The notes under the pieces are model-generated. The model was not told the origin of the DNA. It made no database searches and was given only the letters and a program-made list of their open reading frames with translations. A stretch of DNA of 64,000 bases, taken from contig OX422221.1 in assembly GCA_949130495.1 (NCBI GenBank), positions 481,295,659 to 481,359,658 of the forward strand, in the 5' to 3' direction. Of the stretch, positions 12,901 through 24,766 are shown in pieces. Position numbers and translations under genes: made by a program. How positions within the stretch are numbered: the first letter of the stretch is position 1; each line of letters opens with the position of its first letter. Source of the stretch: Sambucus nigra (lineage: Eukaryota; Streptophyta; Magnoliopsida; Dipsacales; Adoxaceae).

Positions 12901-13025
12901 TCAGGGTGTTTGAATTTGAAAATTTAAATTTGCGACAGTGATGCTAAGAATGAACCAACTGTTCACCTTGATTATAATTTAATAAAGGATTGATCGCTCG
13001 GTATTTAATTAGGCGGGGTGTCACA
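9986..13025 (+). repeat. Element B, 3' LTR
   Basis: 3,040 bp and nearly identical to the 5' LTR, so the insertion is young compared with its hosts. It ends GGGGTGTCACA and is followed by the TGGTG target duplication. A 131-codon frame at 12339-12734 is broken in the other LTR and is not treated as a gene. Confidence 0.9.
11077..11153. repeat. Palindromic (ATCG)n blocks in B 3' LTR
   Basis: Second copy of the four self-complementary ATCG blocks seen at 3661-3740. One block has a point change that breaks the repeat. Confidence 0.85.
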
Positions 13026-13030
13026 TGGTG

Positions 13031-15623
13031 TCGTTGTCGTCAAGGTTGTACATTTACATTAGTATCAATGCTCTCGAGAGAGGGGAGATAAGGGAGTTGA
13101 AAAATCTATCAGAAGAGTAATATTAGTTTTTTAGTGCTAGTAAGGTGTCAAGGGAAGGATTACCCAGTAGGGGACCCAGATTAATAATTGAGATCAATAT
13201 AATTTCTACCAAGTGATGGGGGGTTCAATTAGGTCCGTCAAGGCCAACAACCAGTCTGCTGGATCAGCCGATTCCAAAGGGACAATTGGGGTAGAAATCA
13301 GGGTCAAGACTACCAAGTTCGTGAGAAGGACAACCCCAACATGGCCGGTGGGGCCAATAAAAGGAGAAAGGGGAATGACAGGGAAAGGTGTCTAATGTGT
13401 AAAAGAGTTAAAACACATGGATGCATCTTGTCCGTAGAAAGTCAGAGGGCAGGAGCTAGATGCCTAGTAGGGGAATCTGTTGGAGAAGTTTTTTTTAGAT
13501 AGGACGCGGGTGTTATGTCTAATAACTGTTGAGCCAACAGTGTTATGGGAAACTGAAACTATAAGTTTTATTTAGAGATGATTGGGATATGTTTTATGTG
13601 ATGCAAACGGGTCACAGTAATGTATTAGTAGTAGATTCGCGTGACAAATGGATTTAGTGGATGTATCGTTAATATCACTAGTATGTGTATTTTTTACCAT
13701 GGAGTAGCGGGGTACTCTTTGGTTCCACCTGAAAGGAATGGGTGGGTACATTGAGACGATGTATTTATTTAGGACTAGCTCCTTTGAGATGTGATAATTA
13801 AGGTATGGTTTTATCTTGGGTACGGATGGGTTTGTAATGGTGGGCGATCATAGCAAGGCTATCGTGTTCGTTGTTTCAGTACCGAATGTATATTCTCTTG
13901 AGATTTCTCACTTGGAAGAGGGTTGAGCAATATCATAGTGGAAATATTGTGTGAAGTAGGATTCATAGAGTGAAGTTGCTAGTTATATTGGATCCCGGTG
14001 CATAGGACTTTTACTAATGAGATTTAAGGGATGTAAGGTTGCCATGGAGCAGAGAGATTTTGGTCGTTATTAATATTTAGCGCTGAGGGCTTAGTGATAG
14101 TACGAGTGCATTAGTATATGACTCCTTGAGAGACGCGAGATTCCATGATAGACTTGTGAGTATAGGGTCAAGGTTTGAGAGTCCCGGGGATATGCTTTGG
14201 GTTCTATGGAAATCAAGGACCGACAATGCTGAGAAATAGTGCGTTAAGAAAAGTTCTTTCGGGCTGTGATGGTAAGTGTTATACGCATAAGCCTTAATGA
14301 AATGTCGAAAGTGTGGAGACGTCATTGGATTCTAGGTCATCGGATTTAATGATAATTAGTGAACATTTGGAGAAAATACGTTGAGCAGAGAGACACTAAG
14401 AGATAGGGCTAGTGGAGCCAAAAAGTGTTGCGAAAGAAACACTGCAAAGCGTTGCACCACAAGTTGATAGGTGAGGTAATATTAGGAAGAATTTAATAGT
14501 GATGAGTAAACTCATCGAAAATATTTGGATATAGACACGCCAAGAATGCGGGGGCTGAAATTGAGATAAATATGGTTACGTAAGTGATGATCGGAGGTTT
14601 GTGCAATTATGCACGAGATATAGGGTGTATGGGCACCCTTGTAGGATCCAAAGTCTCTACTGTGCAGATACTTAGTAGATTCGGGGAGAAGACGCAAAGG
14701 AAATGATTTTGGGCATATTTTGGAGGAATGGGAATAAGTTTCCCCCTGAATTATGGAATGATTAAGCATGGAAATATTGGGAAGTGACAGTAATTGCGTC
14801 ACAACCTACGATTTACTATCACAAGGATTCATGAGTGAGATGGATATTAGTGGGTGTGTCGGCCTTAATAGACATAATATATATATCTAAGTACCGTGGG
14901 ATAGCGGGGTTCTTTGGTGTTAACCAAGTGAGAGTTGGGGCTTACACTAAGAGGATAGTTGCATTATAAGAGAGATTCCTATTTTCGAGAATTATAGGAG
15001 TAGCGTGGATGTTTTCCAAGTGTCAATTGTGTAGCTATAGTTTGGGGCTATAGTGGATAGTTATAGTAAGATTGAATGTTCGCGGTACCAGGGTATAAAT
15101 TATCGTTTCTAGGTTTCACCTGAGATAGGGTCTAGCGCATATATACGGTTATGTATGTTAAATGTGTTGCATATTAATGTATAAATTGTTAATTAAAATC
15201 ACGGGGAGTAGGAACATTTCTGATGTGATTCAGAGTGGTTGGACTTATTGTTGAGCAGGAAGATATAGCTCAGATTTTATTTTTGCGCAAGGAAACTAGT
15301 GATAGTAAGGGCGCAATAGTATGTGTAGTCTTTTTTTTTTACATAAGAGTGGATATGTATACTTTCATGCCTAGAGAAGGATATTTGGAATGTTATAACT
15401 ATGGGATTGAAGTTATATTACAGAATAAGGGCTAATAAATGTCGGGTTTCATTTTGTGCAGTTAAGCACGGGTACAGGGTGTATGGGCGCTCTGGTTAAT
15501 TACGTTCGCTCAATAACTTTGTGTAGCAATGCTAAGGGTTAGTGATTGACGGTCTAGTTGAGACTGGGAGTACTAGGCTCATCCGAATTTTGAGAAAATA
15601 ATTCCGTTGTAAGGGGGGAAGTT
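13031..15623 (+). pseudogene. Element A interior, second part
   Basis: This continues the interior interrupted at 2534. It aligns over its full length with the interior of element C (39545-42266), although neither copy has a real ORF. The frame at 13213-13395 and the CLMCKRVKTHGC stretch just after it (about 13390-13425) look like the basic, cysteine-containing end of a gypsy gag, but the zinc knuckle spacing is not intact. At 13591-13620 VLCDANGSQ is a decayed protease active site (D-T-G changed to D-A-N). At about 14053-14110 traces of the protease C-terminal block follow. It ends in a polypurine stretch AAGGGGGGAAG. Confidence 0.6.
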
Positions 15624-17994
15624 TGTAACACCCCGTAAATTCAAGGACCTTTAATTAAATAATATTTTAGGAGGAAAAAAAATTATTTTATTTAGAGAAT
15701 TATATTCATGATTTGATTTTTTTTAAATTGAGAAATTTATTAATTTGGCGAATTGAAGATGAATTATTTTGGATTATTTTATGTCGTATTTTAAGGTCTT
15801 AAATTTGGAAGATGTTATAAATTAATTTGGATGTTGATTTAGAGAGCACGATTGAGTCCAGTAGGGTTGAAATAGTCCAAAATGAGTGCCATATGTATAT
15901 ATTGGGTTTCAAAGCTTAATTGGATATAATTGAGATCCAAATTAAGAGTTTGGGCCCTTTTTATAAATACCATAGGCCCAAAAATGGGATTTGAGTTTTT
16001 AACCTTAATAGTGAAAGGGTAAGGAAACTTAAAGTCTTTTTAGAAGACTAAAATTGGGGACACCTTAAAAGAAGAATCCTTAGAAGAGAATTTGGGGATT
16101 TTGTAATTTTGCTTCAAGAACAAGAGGAGATCCTTGATTCCAATCCATCATCTTCATCAAAGGACTTGGTTCTACAAATTTAAGGCAAGTGGTTTAACTT
16201 GCATTTATTAAATTGCATTTTTCATGTTCATATTAAAGAAGGTGTGAATTAATTAATATGTTAGGGTTTGTTCTACATCTTAATTTGGGGATTTCATATT
16301 TGGGGATTTATAAACCTGTAGAGATGATAAAATCATGTGCTTTTAATGCCCCAATTTATGTAAATGATGTAGTTAAATGGAGATAATCAAATGGGTAAAT
16401 TTAAAACAAGTCTTGAAGAACTTTGTCGGTAAAATCTGGGCAGAAAGTGAGGTTTTAAAGCTTTAATGGCAATTCTGTTCGAGTTACCCTGTAGTAAATT
16501 GCGTTTTCTACATTTTTTTCAAATGCATTTTCTCCAAAAACGACTCCAAAATGCCCCAAAATGGCATTTAAAAAAATCTGGGCAGATTAACGGGTAAATT
16601 TTAATTTAGGGTTTGAATTTGTGAAAAATCACCCTTCGATTTAGTAGAGGATGAATCCAGTTTGAGAATTAAGGTTCATGATTGAGTGATTTGGAACCTT
16701 GTTAATTAAGTGGGTAGGCTTAATTAAATGAAATTGAACGAAGGGTTGAAAATATTGAATTTCGAGGAGAGAGAGAGAGAGAGGGAGAGAGATAGGGAGA
16801 GATAGGGAGAGAGAGAGTCTGGGTATAATTGGTAGGGTGACATCAAAATAATGGAAATTAATTAGTGTATAATTAATTGAAATGAAGTCGGACCATAGAC
16901 TTACATGTTTTAGGCTTGTATATGGACACAGTACACCGGTAGCGTGCATTTTTATCTGTATATACATATATGGTGATGTGTAGTATATATATGATATATA
17001 AATATTTGTGTGAATAATATTTATTGTAAAGCGTAAGGCTTGTGTGCGGACCTAGTACACCGGTATCCTGGATTCAACATATATATACGATGATGTATAG
17101 TATATATATGATTTATAAATATTTCTGTGAATAATATTTATAGTAAAGCATTCCAATATTAATGTTATCTTAGGAGGTTGCGGGATGTGGGTGAGTCCCC
17201 TGGATAGTGAATGCAGGGTGAGTGGCATCCGTTTATAGGGGTGGGCCGTTATGGTATGGAATGGGCACTTACGGGGGGAACTATGACCGCCTCTTACTCA
17301 TGGGTGATAGCATTTATATCCGACATGCGTGTGAATATTGAGATATAGTTATACGTATATATAGTGCAGAACTATATACGGATATATATACATGGTGTAG
17401 ATGTATAATTAATATAACTTGTGAAACGGTTGTATGGTATCAAATGGGAAATGATTTAAATAAGTTAGTGTGAATAATAACTTATAAACTCATATACGTG
17501 ATGTGAAGTGTATAAGTGGTATTACGCGTGAGAATGTTATATGGAATTAAATAAGAAATTACTTAAATAAGTTAATGAGATTAATAACTTATAAACTATA
17601 CTAAAACGACTAGGGTTAGAGTAGTGGGAAATCGTGCGATATATGTGACAAGACTAGTTGAGGGGTGGTTAGCTAGGTGGGTCATGTATAGAACGTTAGG
17701 CGTGCATATTAGTGGAGGGGTGAGGTGTCCTCAAGATAGAGTACGACACTAACTTAAATATAAAGAGCATTCATGCATTTTAATTTTCCGCATTTAAATT
17801 CACTTGTAAAATATTTAAAAATATTTTGGGTAATATTTTCAAAACCTTTTAGGTGTCCAGCCACAGGGTTATGGAGATGCAGTATATGTGGATGCTGCGA
17901 AATATTTGCTTAGTCGCCTATCTCATTCTCTATATATAGGGATGTTTGTACCGTTGGTCTTGGACATTTATATTCAGTTTGGCTTGTATCAGTA
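15624..17994 (+). repeat. Element A, 3' LTR, first part
   Basis: Begins TGTAACACCCCG directly after the polypurine stretch. It carries a purine-rich (GA)n run (16765-16815). It also has a tandem duplication of about 120-130 bp (16910-17035 and 17036-17160, both with GTACACCGGTA and TATATATATGAT blocks). The LTR is cut at 17994 by element C and resumes at 44752. Its homology to the 5' LTR remnant (1021-1659) runs across this break. No genes. Confidence 0.8.
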
Positions 17995-19239
17995 TGTAAC
18001 ACCATGTAATTTCTAGGTCATTATTTTAATTAATTTAATTTGGTATTGAGTGATTCTTAATTAATGAGAATTAATTAATGGAAATATTTCAAAGTGGTTA
18101 TATATAAAATAAGTTAACGAGTGAGGATTTATTTTAGAAATATAATTCGGATGGCAATTTTTAGTGCGTGGTTGAGTCCGGTAGGATTGAATTAGTTCAA
18201 AAGAAGTGGGTACATACATATATTGGGTCTTGGGGTCCAATTACACATGTGTGGACTTAATAAAGAGAGTTTGGGCCATTTAAATTAGGGACTATAGACC
18301 CAAAACGTGAATAGTGTTTTAACCCTAAGATGTGTAAGGGGTTAGGCATCATTAAGTCATAATAGAAGACTAAAGAGAGAGAAGAGAGGGAAAGCCAAAG
18401 TAAAGGTGAAAATGGGGATCTTGAAGAGGCAATTGCAATCCAACTTCATCTTTCAAAGCCCTAGATCATCTTAGTTAAGGCAAGTGTTTAAATTTTGAGT
18501 ATTAAACTCTATCTGGCTATTCATATCATAAGAGGTGGAATCTAATTAAAATTCTAGGGTTAGTTCTTGCATAAAATGGGGTTTTCTCTTTATAAGGATT
18601 ATAAATCTGAAGATGATTTGATAAATAATGAATTTGATGATTGAGGATTTAAAAATTTGATAAAATTATTAGGGCTAGATTTGTGATAATAAAATAATGG
18701 CTTAGGATAAATCTTGAAATTTTATGATAAAGAAATCTGTACAGAATCGAGGTATTTACTGCTCTAATTGCGATTTTGTCCTCGTTGCTCGATAGAAAAT
18801 CTCATTTTTTAACTTTTCTTCTCTAATACGTTTTCTCCAAAACGGTTCCAAAATGCCCCATAACGGCATTTTAAAAGTCAGGGCAGATTCGTGGGGAAAA
18901 TTTTAAGAAATATTTTTAGTTGTTCTTTCGTTGGAGATTGCCTAGATTGATAGGTGTGACTAATTACCCTTGGAGTAATTAGAGGATGAATTAAATTGGG
19001 GAGATTAAGGTTTATGATTGAGTGATTTAAAACCTTGTTAATTAAGTGGGTAGGCTTAATTGAATAATGAATTGGGAAATTGTAATTTTGGGCCAAGAGA
19101 GAGAGAGAGAGTACGGGCATGATTGGTAGAGTGAAACCATAATAATGATAAATAATTTGTGTATAATGAATTGGAATAAAGTCGGACCATAGGCTTGCAT
19201 GTTTAGGCTTAGTTATGGGCATTATACTTCGGAGCCTGG
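17995..19239 (+). repeat. Element C, 5' LTR, first part
   Basis: Aligns with 42267-43518. It is interrupted after CCTGG (19235-19239), the target duplication of element D. Frames on the opposite strand (such as 18878-19222) are low-complexity chance frames over an AGAGAG run. Confidence 0.85.
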
Positions 19240-19814
19240 TGTTGATGTAAAAAATTAGATTATCTCTAATTATTCAATCATAGATAAAATAAATAAGATA
19301 AAAGATTTTAAAGTGGTTCAGCCTTGAAAGAATGGCCTACGTCCACTATTTTTGTTATTGCTGACTGTTTGTTTGGAATTCTCGATATCAGGTTTTTTAC
19401 AAAGAAATTCCGAGTCCTCCACAATGAGGATGATACAATGTATTTATAGCCTTGAGGCTGTACATGTGAAAGAATAATACATAGCCTGTCCAGTAGGCGT
19501 GTACATCTGTATGATAATAATAAGCATTTAATGCGCAGTCAATCTGTTGGTTATCCAGATATTAATGCTCTGTACGAGATGCAGCTCGGACCGCCTAAGA
19601 TGCTCGGACCACCTAAGTAGCTCGGTATTCATGAGTTGCTCGGTACGGTAAAGTTCCTCGGAGAAGACTTGTTGCTCGGAGCGTCTGAGTTGGTCGGGGA
19701 GGTTGAGTTCCTCGAAGTCAAAGTGTTGTTCAGAAATATATGTAGGTGCCATGTAGATTGACACGTGTCTCCACATAATTGATCCACGACAGCAGACTAA
19801 TTTTGGTATCAACA
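19240..19814 (-). repeat. Element D, 3' LTR
   Basis: 575 bp, TGTTGATGTAAAA at one end and GGTATCAACA at the other. It matches 36890-37463 with about 25 differences including one single-base gap. Inward of 19814 the minus strand reads ATTGGGGGCTTC, a plausible polypurine tract for plus-strand priming. Confidence 0.95.
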
Positions 19815-20067
19815 GAAGCCCCCAATGTTTAACAGTTCGAGATTGAGGAGTGTGGAACATTCTTCTCGAAATATGGCGGGTTTAAATAGTCATCCTGAAT
19901 TTTAGGAGTGTTTTCCTTGTATTTATTTTTCCTTTCAAATTCATAGAATCAGACTTTTTGAATTTTTCTAACTGCTTCGGTCTCCGTGCCTTTTTTGTCC
20001 TTTTAGCCACCGGTAGCGCAAACGTATTTCTTTGTAATCATTATTTTTACCCCTTCCCAAGGTAAGG

Positions 20068-20075
20068 TATTTAAG
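20068..20075 (+). promoter_or_regulatory. TATA-like box for antisense gene of D
   Basis: TATTTAAG lies on the plus strand about 160 bp upstream of the first antisense coding block. A pyrimidine-rich stretch (20090-20160) follows it, as in plant 5' untranslated leaders. Position and composition suggest a Pol II promoter just inside the 3' LTR. This is inference from sequence only. Confidence 0.4.
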
Positions 20076-20229
20076 CGTTGCAGAAATTCCTATCGTCTCT
20101 TACTTCTTCAAATCTGTATCTTTGAGCTCTCCATTTCTTCTCTATCTTGTGCGTTCATTCCTTCCATCGTTCGTTATTAACTGATCTACCATTCTTCTGT
20201 AAGATCTTGTTCCTTCTCTTTTATTTTCT

Positions 20230-22335
20230 TTGTTCATCGTGGTTTATCTTGTTGAGTCGCTTGATAAATTTCGTTCTGATTTTTCTATTCCTTCCTGGGT
20301 CATTTTGGAAGAACTTTTTGGTCCTTCTGATTATTTTTGTTTGGCTGAGGGACATTGGTTCCCCAGTCTCTTTGTAGCCGAATGTGGCTTTTCTTTTCCT
20401 CCAAACCCCTTGTGTTTGGAATTTTGTCAATATTTTGACGTGGTACCTGCAAAAATAGCCCCCAATACATGGAGAATAGTTAATGGATACCATAGATTAA
20501 ATCAGATTCATGGAACCCGTTTAGGAATTCCAGAAATAATTTTTTGTTATAGATGGGCTGTCAGCGATAGTAATTTTTATTTTAAAACTAGGTTTTTAAA
20601 TAGGGCTTTAGTTGTCAATCTCCCAGATGCCAACAGGGATTACTTCGAGCATGGTGTTGTTATGAAAAATTGGCAACAGGCTCCATTAACTGAAAATAAT
20701 GTATATCAGGGTCCTAGATGCCCTCCCAATGGCAATGGGATAGGTTGTTTTTATTTTATTTTTGAAATCATGTTTTCTTTATATTCGATAAAATGCGTCA
20801 TTGATATTTTAATTTTTGTTTATTTGCAGTTGACAGCAAAAGAAAATCTCCAAAGGAGACAGAGGTTAATTTAAAGCACTTAAAACTTATCTGGGGTTTG
20901 CACCAAACTGTTGCCGACGAACATATCAGATCATCCTCGTACTTGTTGTAGTACAAGAGTTACACTTCGTCTTTTACTGCTCGTCTAGTGATAAGTGACA
21001 TAGAACAGTACCAGCTTCTAAAGGTTCTTCCCCTGAATCGCATATTCCCCTCAGCATCATAATGACGAGACGAAAATCTCCCTCCTATTTTGACAAATCA
21101 GATCCCGCCTCTGTAGGGGAAAAGAGAAGTAAGTAGGATGTCCCAGAGGAAGGGACAAGGAAAACTGATGCACCCCCTCCAACTGCTGATAAGAAAGTTG
21201 CCGATAAGCCCCCTGTGGATCCGAGTAAGGTTGTAGACGTTTCTCCTCCAAGCGAGGTTATAGTTATACCACCGACCAATAGAACAACCTTGGTATAGAA
21301 TGTTCCTGCTCCCATGAGGAAGTTGAAGAAAATCTCCTCGGATAAATTAGCTGAGTCCATCTCTCAGCCTCTAACTACTGGAAGTGGTGTTCCCACTTTT
21401 GTTGCTTCGAGCTCTGCCATGAGCTCGGTGAAGTCTTGGATTATCCCCGAGATCTAAGGTGTTGAAGACAATCTTTCTTGGGATAGGGTTACCACCTTGG
21501 AAGCTCAACATATTGCCTCAGTAAGTATTACTAATTTAAACTTTAATTTTTCCATGTTATGTCCTTGCACTGACTTACAATTATTTTCTTCTTCCAGTTG
21601 ATAACTTTTTTCAACACCATTCTGAAAAAGGATGAAGCTATTAAAGATTCGAGCTCCTCGTCAGGTGTGGAGGAGGCTTTTGTAGGTCTGACACAGTCCT
21701 TAAATGATTCTCGTCAGAAATATGACGAAGACAAAGTTGCTTGGGGGAAGCAACAAAAAGCCATTGAGCAAGAGAGAAAGAAAGCTGTGGAGGCCTCTCA
21801 GGAGTTGGAGAGGAAAATGAAAGAATGTGAGAAGAAGAACAATGAGCTTGAGCAAAAGCTCAAAAATGCTGGAGAGCTTGAGACCAAGATCAAAACTACT
21901 GAAGAGGAACTGGGCAAACTCCGTGAAGCTGATCGCCAGAAGGAAGAGGTAGAAAAGAAATTGAAAGCTGCCGAGGAACTTATGACTGAGAGGATTTCCT
22001 CGGAGAAGGTAAAGAGGAAATTGGCTGTTAAGAAGTCCTTTAGCACTGGCTGGGACAAGGGATGGAACAAAGGTCTAGCTGATATGTCTTCCCAGATGGA
22101 ATTTGCGAGTCTCAAATACTTTCGAGATGGCTGGGTTGCAGCTCTTCAAGAGCTAAAGGTCTCTGAGGGTTCCGAGCTATTTCAGCGTCATACTCATGTT
22201 CCTCCTCCCTCTCCTAGCGAAGAAGAAGAGGACAAAGCTGCCTCTGAAGAGTTTTCAATGATAGTTGGGGACCAAGTCCCTATTGTCGAACCTCGCTACG
22301 AGCAGCCCCAGCCAACCAACATGTCTACCGATTAG
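20230..22335 (+). pseudogene. Antisense gene 1 of element D (gypsy-associated plant mobile/Transposase_28-like protein), broken
   Basis: A multi-exon plus-strand gene inside a minus-strand retroelement. Block 1 (20230-20743) encodes a protein with APNTWRIVNGYHRL, resembling the conserved core of the 'putative gypsy type transposon' (Transposase_28/plant mobile) family. A GT-AG intron follows (20744-20829, AG/GTTG...TTTGCAG). Block 2 (20830-21060) is rich in basic residues. Block 3 (21062-21520) is proline/serine rich. A second intron (21521-21597, GTAAGT...CTTCCAG) is phase 0 and joins block 4 (21598-22335), 245 codons with a long Glu/Lys coiled coil (about residues 40-145), then GWDKGWNKGL and an acidic tail. 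Stops interrupt blocks 2 and 3 (near 20949, 21061, 21137, 21296 and 21456), and there is a frame change near 21061. No ATG opens block 1. The family's function is unknown; similar antisense ORFs are known from Tat elements. Confidence 0.7.
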
Positions 22336-22491
22336 CTTTCTCTTCTCTCCGAGAAACCTACCTCCTCATCCAAGATTCCCGAGGAAGTCTTCGAAAACAA
22401 GGAGAAGGTGTAGAGTTGTTTGGGCCTTTCTCTTTGCTTTTTATTTTTTTGTTGAATGTAATTTCGGGCCATGTACTTCTTTTCATGATGT

Positions 22492-22497
22492 AATAAA
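22492..22497 (+). terminator. Poly(A) signal after antisense gene 1
   Basis: AATAAA in ATGTAATAAAATTTG lies 157 bases after the stop codon, inside a T-rich 3' stretch. The bases from 22336 to 22630 otherwise hold no gene. Confidence 0.5.
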
Positions 22498-22630
22498 ATT
22501 TGAAGTTTTGGTTGTGCATCTTAACTCCCTTTTTCTTGCTCTGCTCTATTTTGTTCTTCTTGCTCTGTCTGCATTCTCATTGATTCTTTCTATCTCTTTT
22601 CTTTACTAGTTTATGGCTAGAATGTAACTC

Positions 22631-23894
22631 TTGTCAGCCCATGATACAGAACTGATGAAAAAATGTAACGACTACTTCAAGGCTGTCCATGCTGACCTGA
22701 ATGAATCTCAAATCGTCGATATCCTTGGTCCAGACACTTCTGAGCGAGCAGTAGAAGCCTATCAGTATCTGAAATGCTTGATCGACCGTGCAGTGGCCAA
22801 TAATATAGCATATTACAAAATGATTGAACATCTTCAGGGTACCCTCGAGGAACTTCAACAACAATACAAGGAGTCTACAGCCCTTTTGCACCAGGGATAT
22901 GAGAAAAAGTATCATCAACTAAATGCTGACAAAGGACATGATAAGTTGGTCGCTGCTTATGATATGAAGGAAAGGACTTTGAAGACCGGGGTTGAAGAGC
23001 ATAGTCAGATCGCAAAATTGTTAGAGCAAGAAAAACAAAAACTTGCGAAGAGAGATATCTCAGTTGAAATCTGTAGCCTCTACCTCGGGAGCCTTAGTCC
23101 CTGTCAATGACGAGGGTTTCTCTTTCTTGGTGGTTAAAAACGCCAATTTGAGAGATGAAATAGAAACTTTAGAGAGGACTGGGCCTTTTACATCTGCTCG
23201 TGGACGAGCAAGAGCTTCTCGGAGACGAGCAAGGGCCTCTCGGCTGATTGTCGAGGAAATAAAAACACAGGTAGCCTTAGAGAATCAAGCTTTCCAGCTA
23301 ATGGCGAATAATCAGGCATTAGCTGAGATGTCCAAAAAGATTCTCAACCTCGACGAACAACTCTCTGCACAAAAATCTGCCTTGGAGTGTAAAGAACTTT
23401 TAGCGAAAAACCTCCATGAGCAACTGGAGAGGTTAACCTACCAGTTTCACAAACAACCCAGAGAGTTCTGGATGGCTGGTTATAATGAAGCCCTCTATCA
23501 CCTTGATGACCGGATCCAACAGTCGAACAACGAAGGATAAAAGCAAGGATGGTTGAATGCCTTGGGTGTGCTACAATTGGAACAGGGTCACTATTTATGG
23601 AATTACTATGACCCTGGGTTGCTCGAGTTTCCAGTGCCACCTTTCAAACTTGATATGAGCTGGATTCCTGCTCGGACGATTCCATAGTGCTTGATTTCTA
23701 AGTATCTCAACGACTACAGTCTTCATTCCAATTTTGAGATATCTCGTCCGGAGCACTTACTTGATCGGCCCTCAGTGATGAACGTCAGGATGCTTAAAGA
23801 TTTGAATTTCATAAATTCCCCCTATGCCATAGATGATCCTATTGCTGGGGAAGAACCTGTTTCAAAGGCAGAAGGGAAAAATCTAATAAAATAG
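22631..23894 (+). pseudogene. Antisense gene 2 of element D (coiled-coil protein of unknown function), broken
   Basis: Two overlapping plus-strand frames together read as one protein of about 420 residues. 22631-23110 supplies the first 140 or so residues, helical and rich in Glu, Gln and Lys. Near 23045 the reading frame shifts to the frame of 23043-23894. That frame holds repeated RGRARASRRRARASR, heptad-like segments and a C-terminal region with FWMAGYNEAL and GWLNALGVL. In-frame stops occur at 23538-23540 and near 23685. The first frame opens with TTG just after ATG TAA, so the start is lost or lies in an upstream exon; TTTACTAG at about 22604-22611 could be an acceptor. The GW..GW-like end recalls that of gene 1, so the two may be diverged duplicates. 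I recognise no domain. Confidence 0.55.
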
Positions 23895-24313
23895 GATTTT
23901 TGATGTAATAATTTCTCATGTATTATGTACTTTATTCTCAATGTATTTTGTTCTGGATTTAATGAAGAACTTTTAGTTTTCTTTGCAATCTTGATTGTCA
24001 TTATTTTGTAAAACATTTTTTTTATTCACCGATGAATGTGTATGTACATCTGTTAAAAGATAACAATATTTTGTGTTACTCTAAACTGTCGACCAAATGG
24101 AGTTGGTGATATTTGTTAACCATCCTGAGTTGGTAATAATTGGTAATAAGTATTTGACGACCAACTTTTGTTGGTGATATTTTATTTCTCGACCAACTTA
24201 GAGTTGGTGGTAATTTAAAATGTCACAAGTAAAGAAATTCTGTTCACTTTTTAATTCTGATCCATGAAATAACTTTCATCCCATGATCCTTCTTTGTTTA
24301 ACCACCTGTTCTC
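23895..24313. other. Non-coding region with scattered GACCAAC...GTTGGT hairpins
   Basis: No gene. From about 24089 to 24215 several isolated copies of GACCAAN(n)GTTGGT occur, with different loops (AATGGA, TTTT, TTAGA). They look like forerunners of the regular array that follows. Confidence 0.6.
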
Positions 24314-24637
24314 GACCAACCGTAGTTGGTTCCCGACCAATCGTAGTTGATGGATTTTCATTCCCGACTAACTATAGTTGGTGGATTTTTATTCCTGACC
24401 AATCGTAATTGATGGATTTTCATTCCCGACCAACCGTAGTTTGTGGATTTTTATTCCCAACCAACCGTAGTTGGCGGATTTTTATTCCCGACCAACCGTA
24501 GTTGGTGGATTTTCATTCCCGACCAATCGTAGTTGGTGGATTTTTATTCCCGACCAACCGTAATTGGTGGATTTTTATTCCCGACCAACCGTAGTTGGTG
24601 GATTTTTATTCCCAACCAACCGTAGTTGGTGGATTTT
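24314..24637. repeat. 31-bp hairpin minisatellite in the 3' region of D
   Basis: About 11 tandem units of roughly 31 bp. Each begins with ACCAACCGTAGTTGGT, a 6-bp inverted repeat around a 4-base loop, followed by GGATTTTTATTCCCG. Variants (CCAATCG, GTAATTG, TTTCATT) are mixed between units, and some changes disrupt one hairpin arm. It lies 130 bp beyond the integrase stop codon, in the region between pol and the 3' LTR where Tat elements often carry tandem repeats. Confidence 0.95.
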
Positions 24638-24766
24638 TTGTCTGGTCTTGATGCGTAGTGTGTAGCACTAGTACTTCGAAAAAAATTTCAACAAAAGGAA
24701 AGAATTGGGCAAAACATCCAAAACTTTATTCATATTGAAGAGAACTGCATTTACATAGGGATTGAA

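Larger units (their letters stand above)
2535..13025 (+). mobile_element. Element B: complete LTR retrotransposon without coding capacity
   Basis: The element is bounded by perfect 5-bp target duplications TGGTG (2530-2534 and 13026-13030). It starts TGTAATACCCC and ends GGGGTGTCACA. It has two LTRs of about 3.1 kb, a tRNA-Met primer site, a G-rich polypurine stretch (around 9976-9983) and a 4.3-kb interior without an ORF above 80 codons. It sits inside the interior of element A, and the interrupted A sequence is continuous in the related element C (39535-39550). The long LTRs and conserved but non-coding interior fit a LARD-like non-autonomous element. That class assignment is inference. Confidence 0.9.

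Noticed and set aside
16641..16967. 108-codon minus frame in A's LTR
   Set aside because: A low-complexity Ser/Leu run over a GAGAGA tract, not conserved in C.
24314..24637. CRISPR array
   Set aside because: Units are contiguous without unique spacers, and the context is a plant retroelement.
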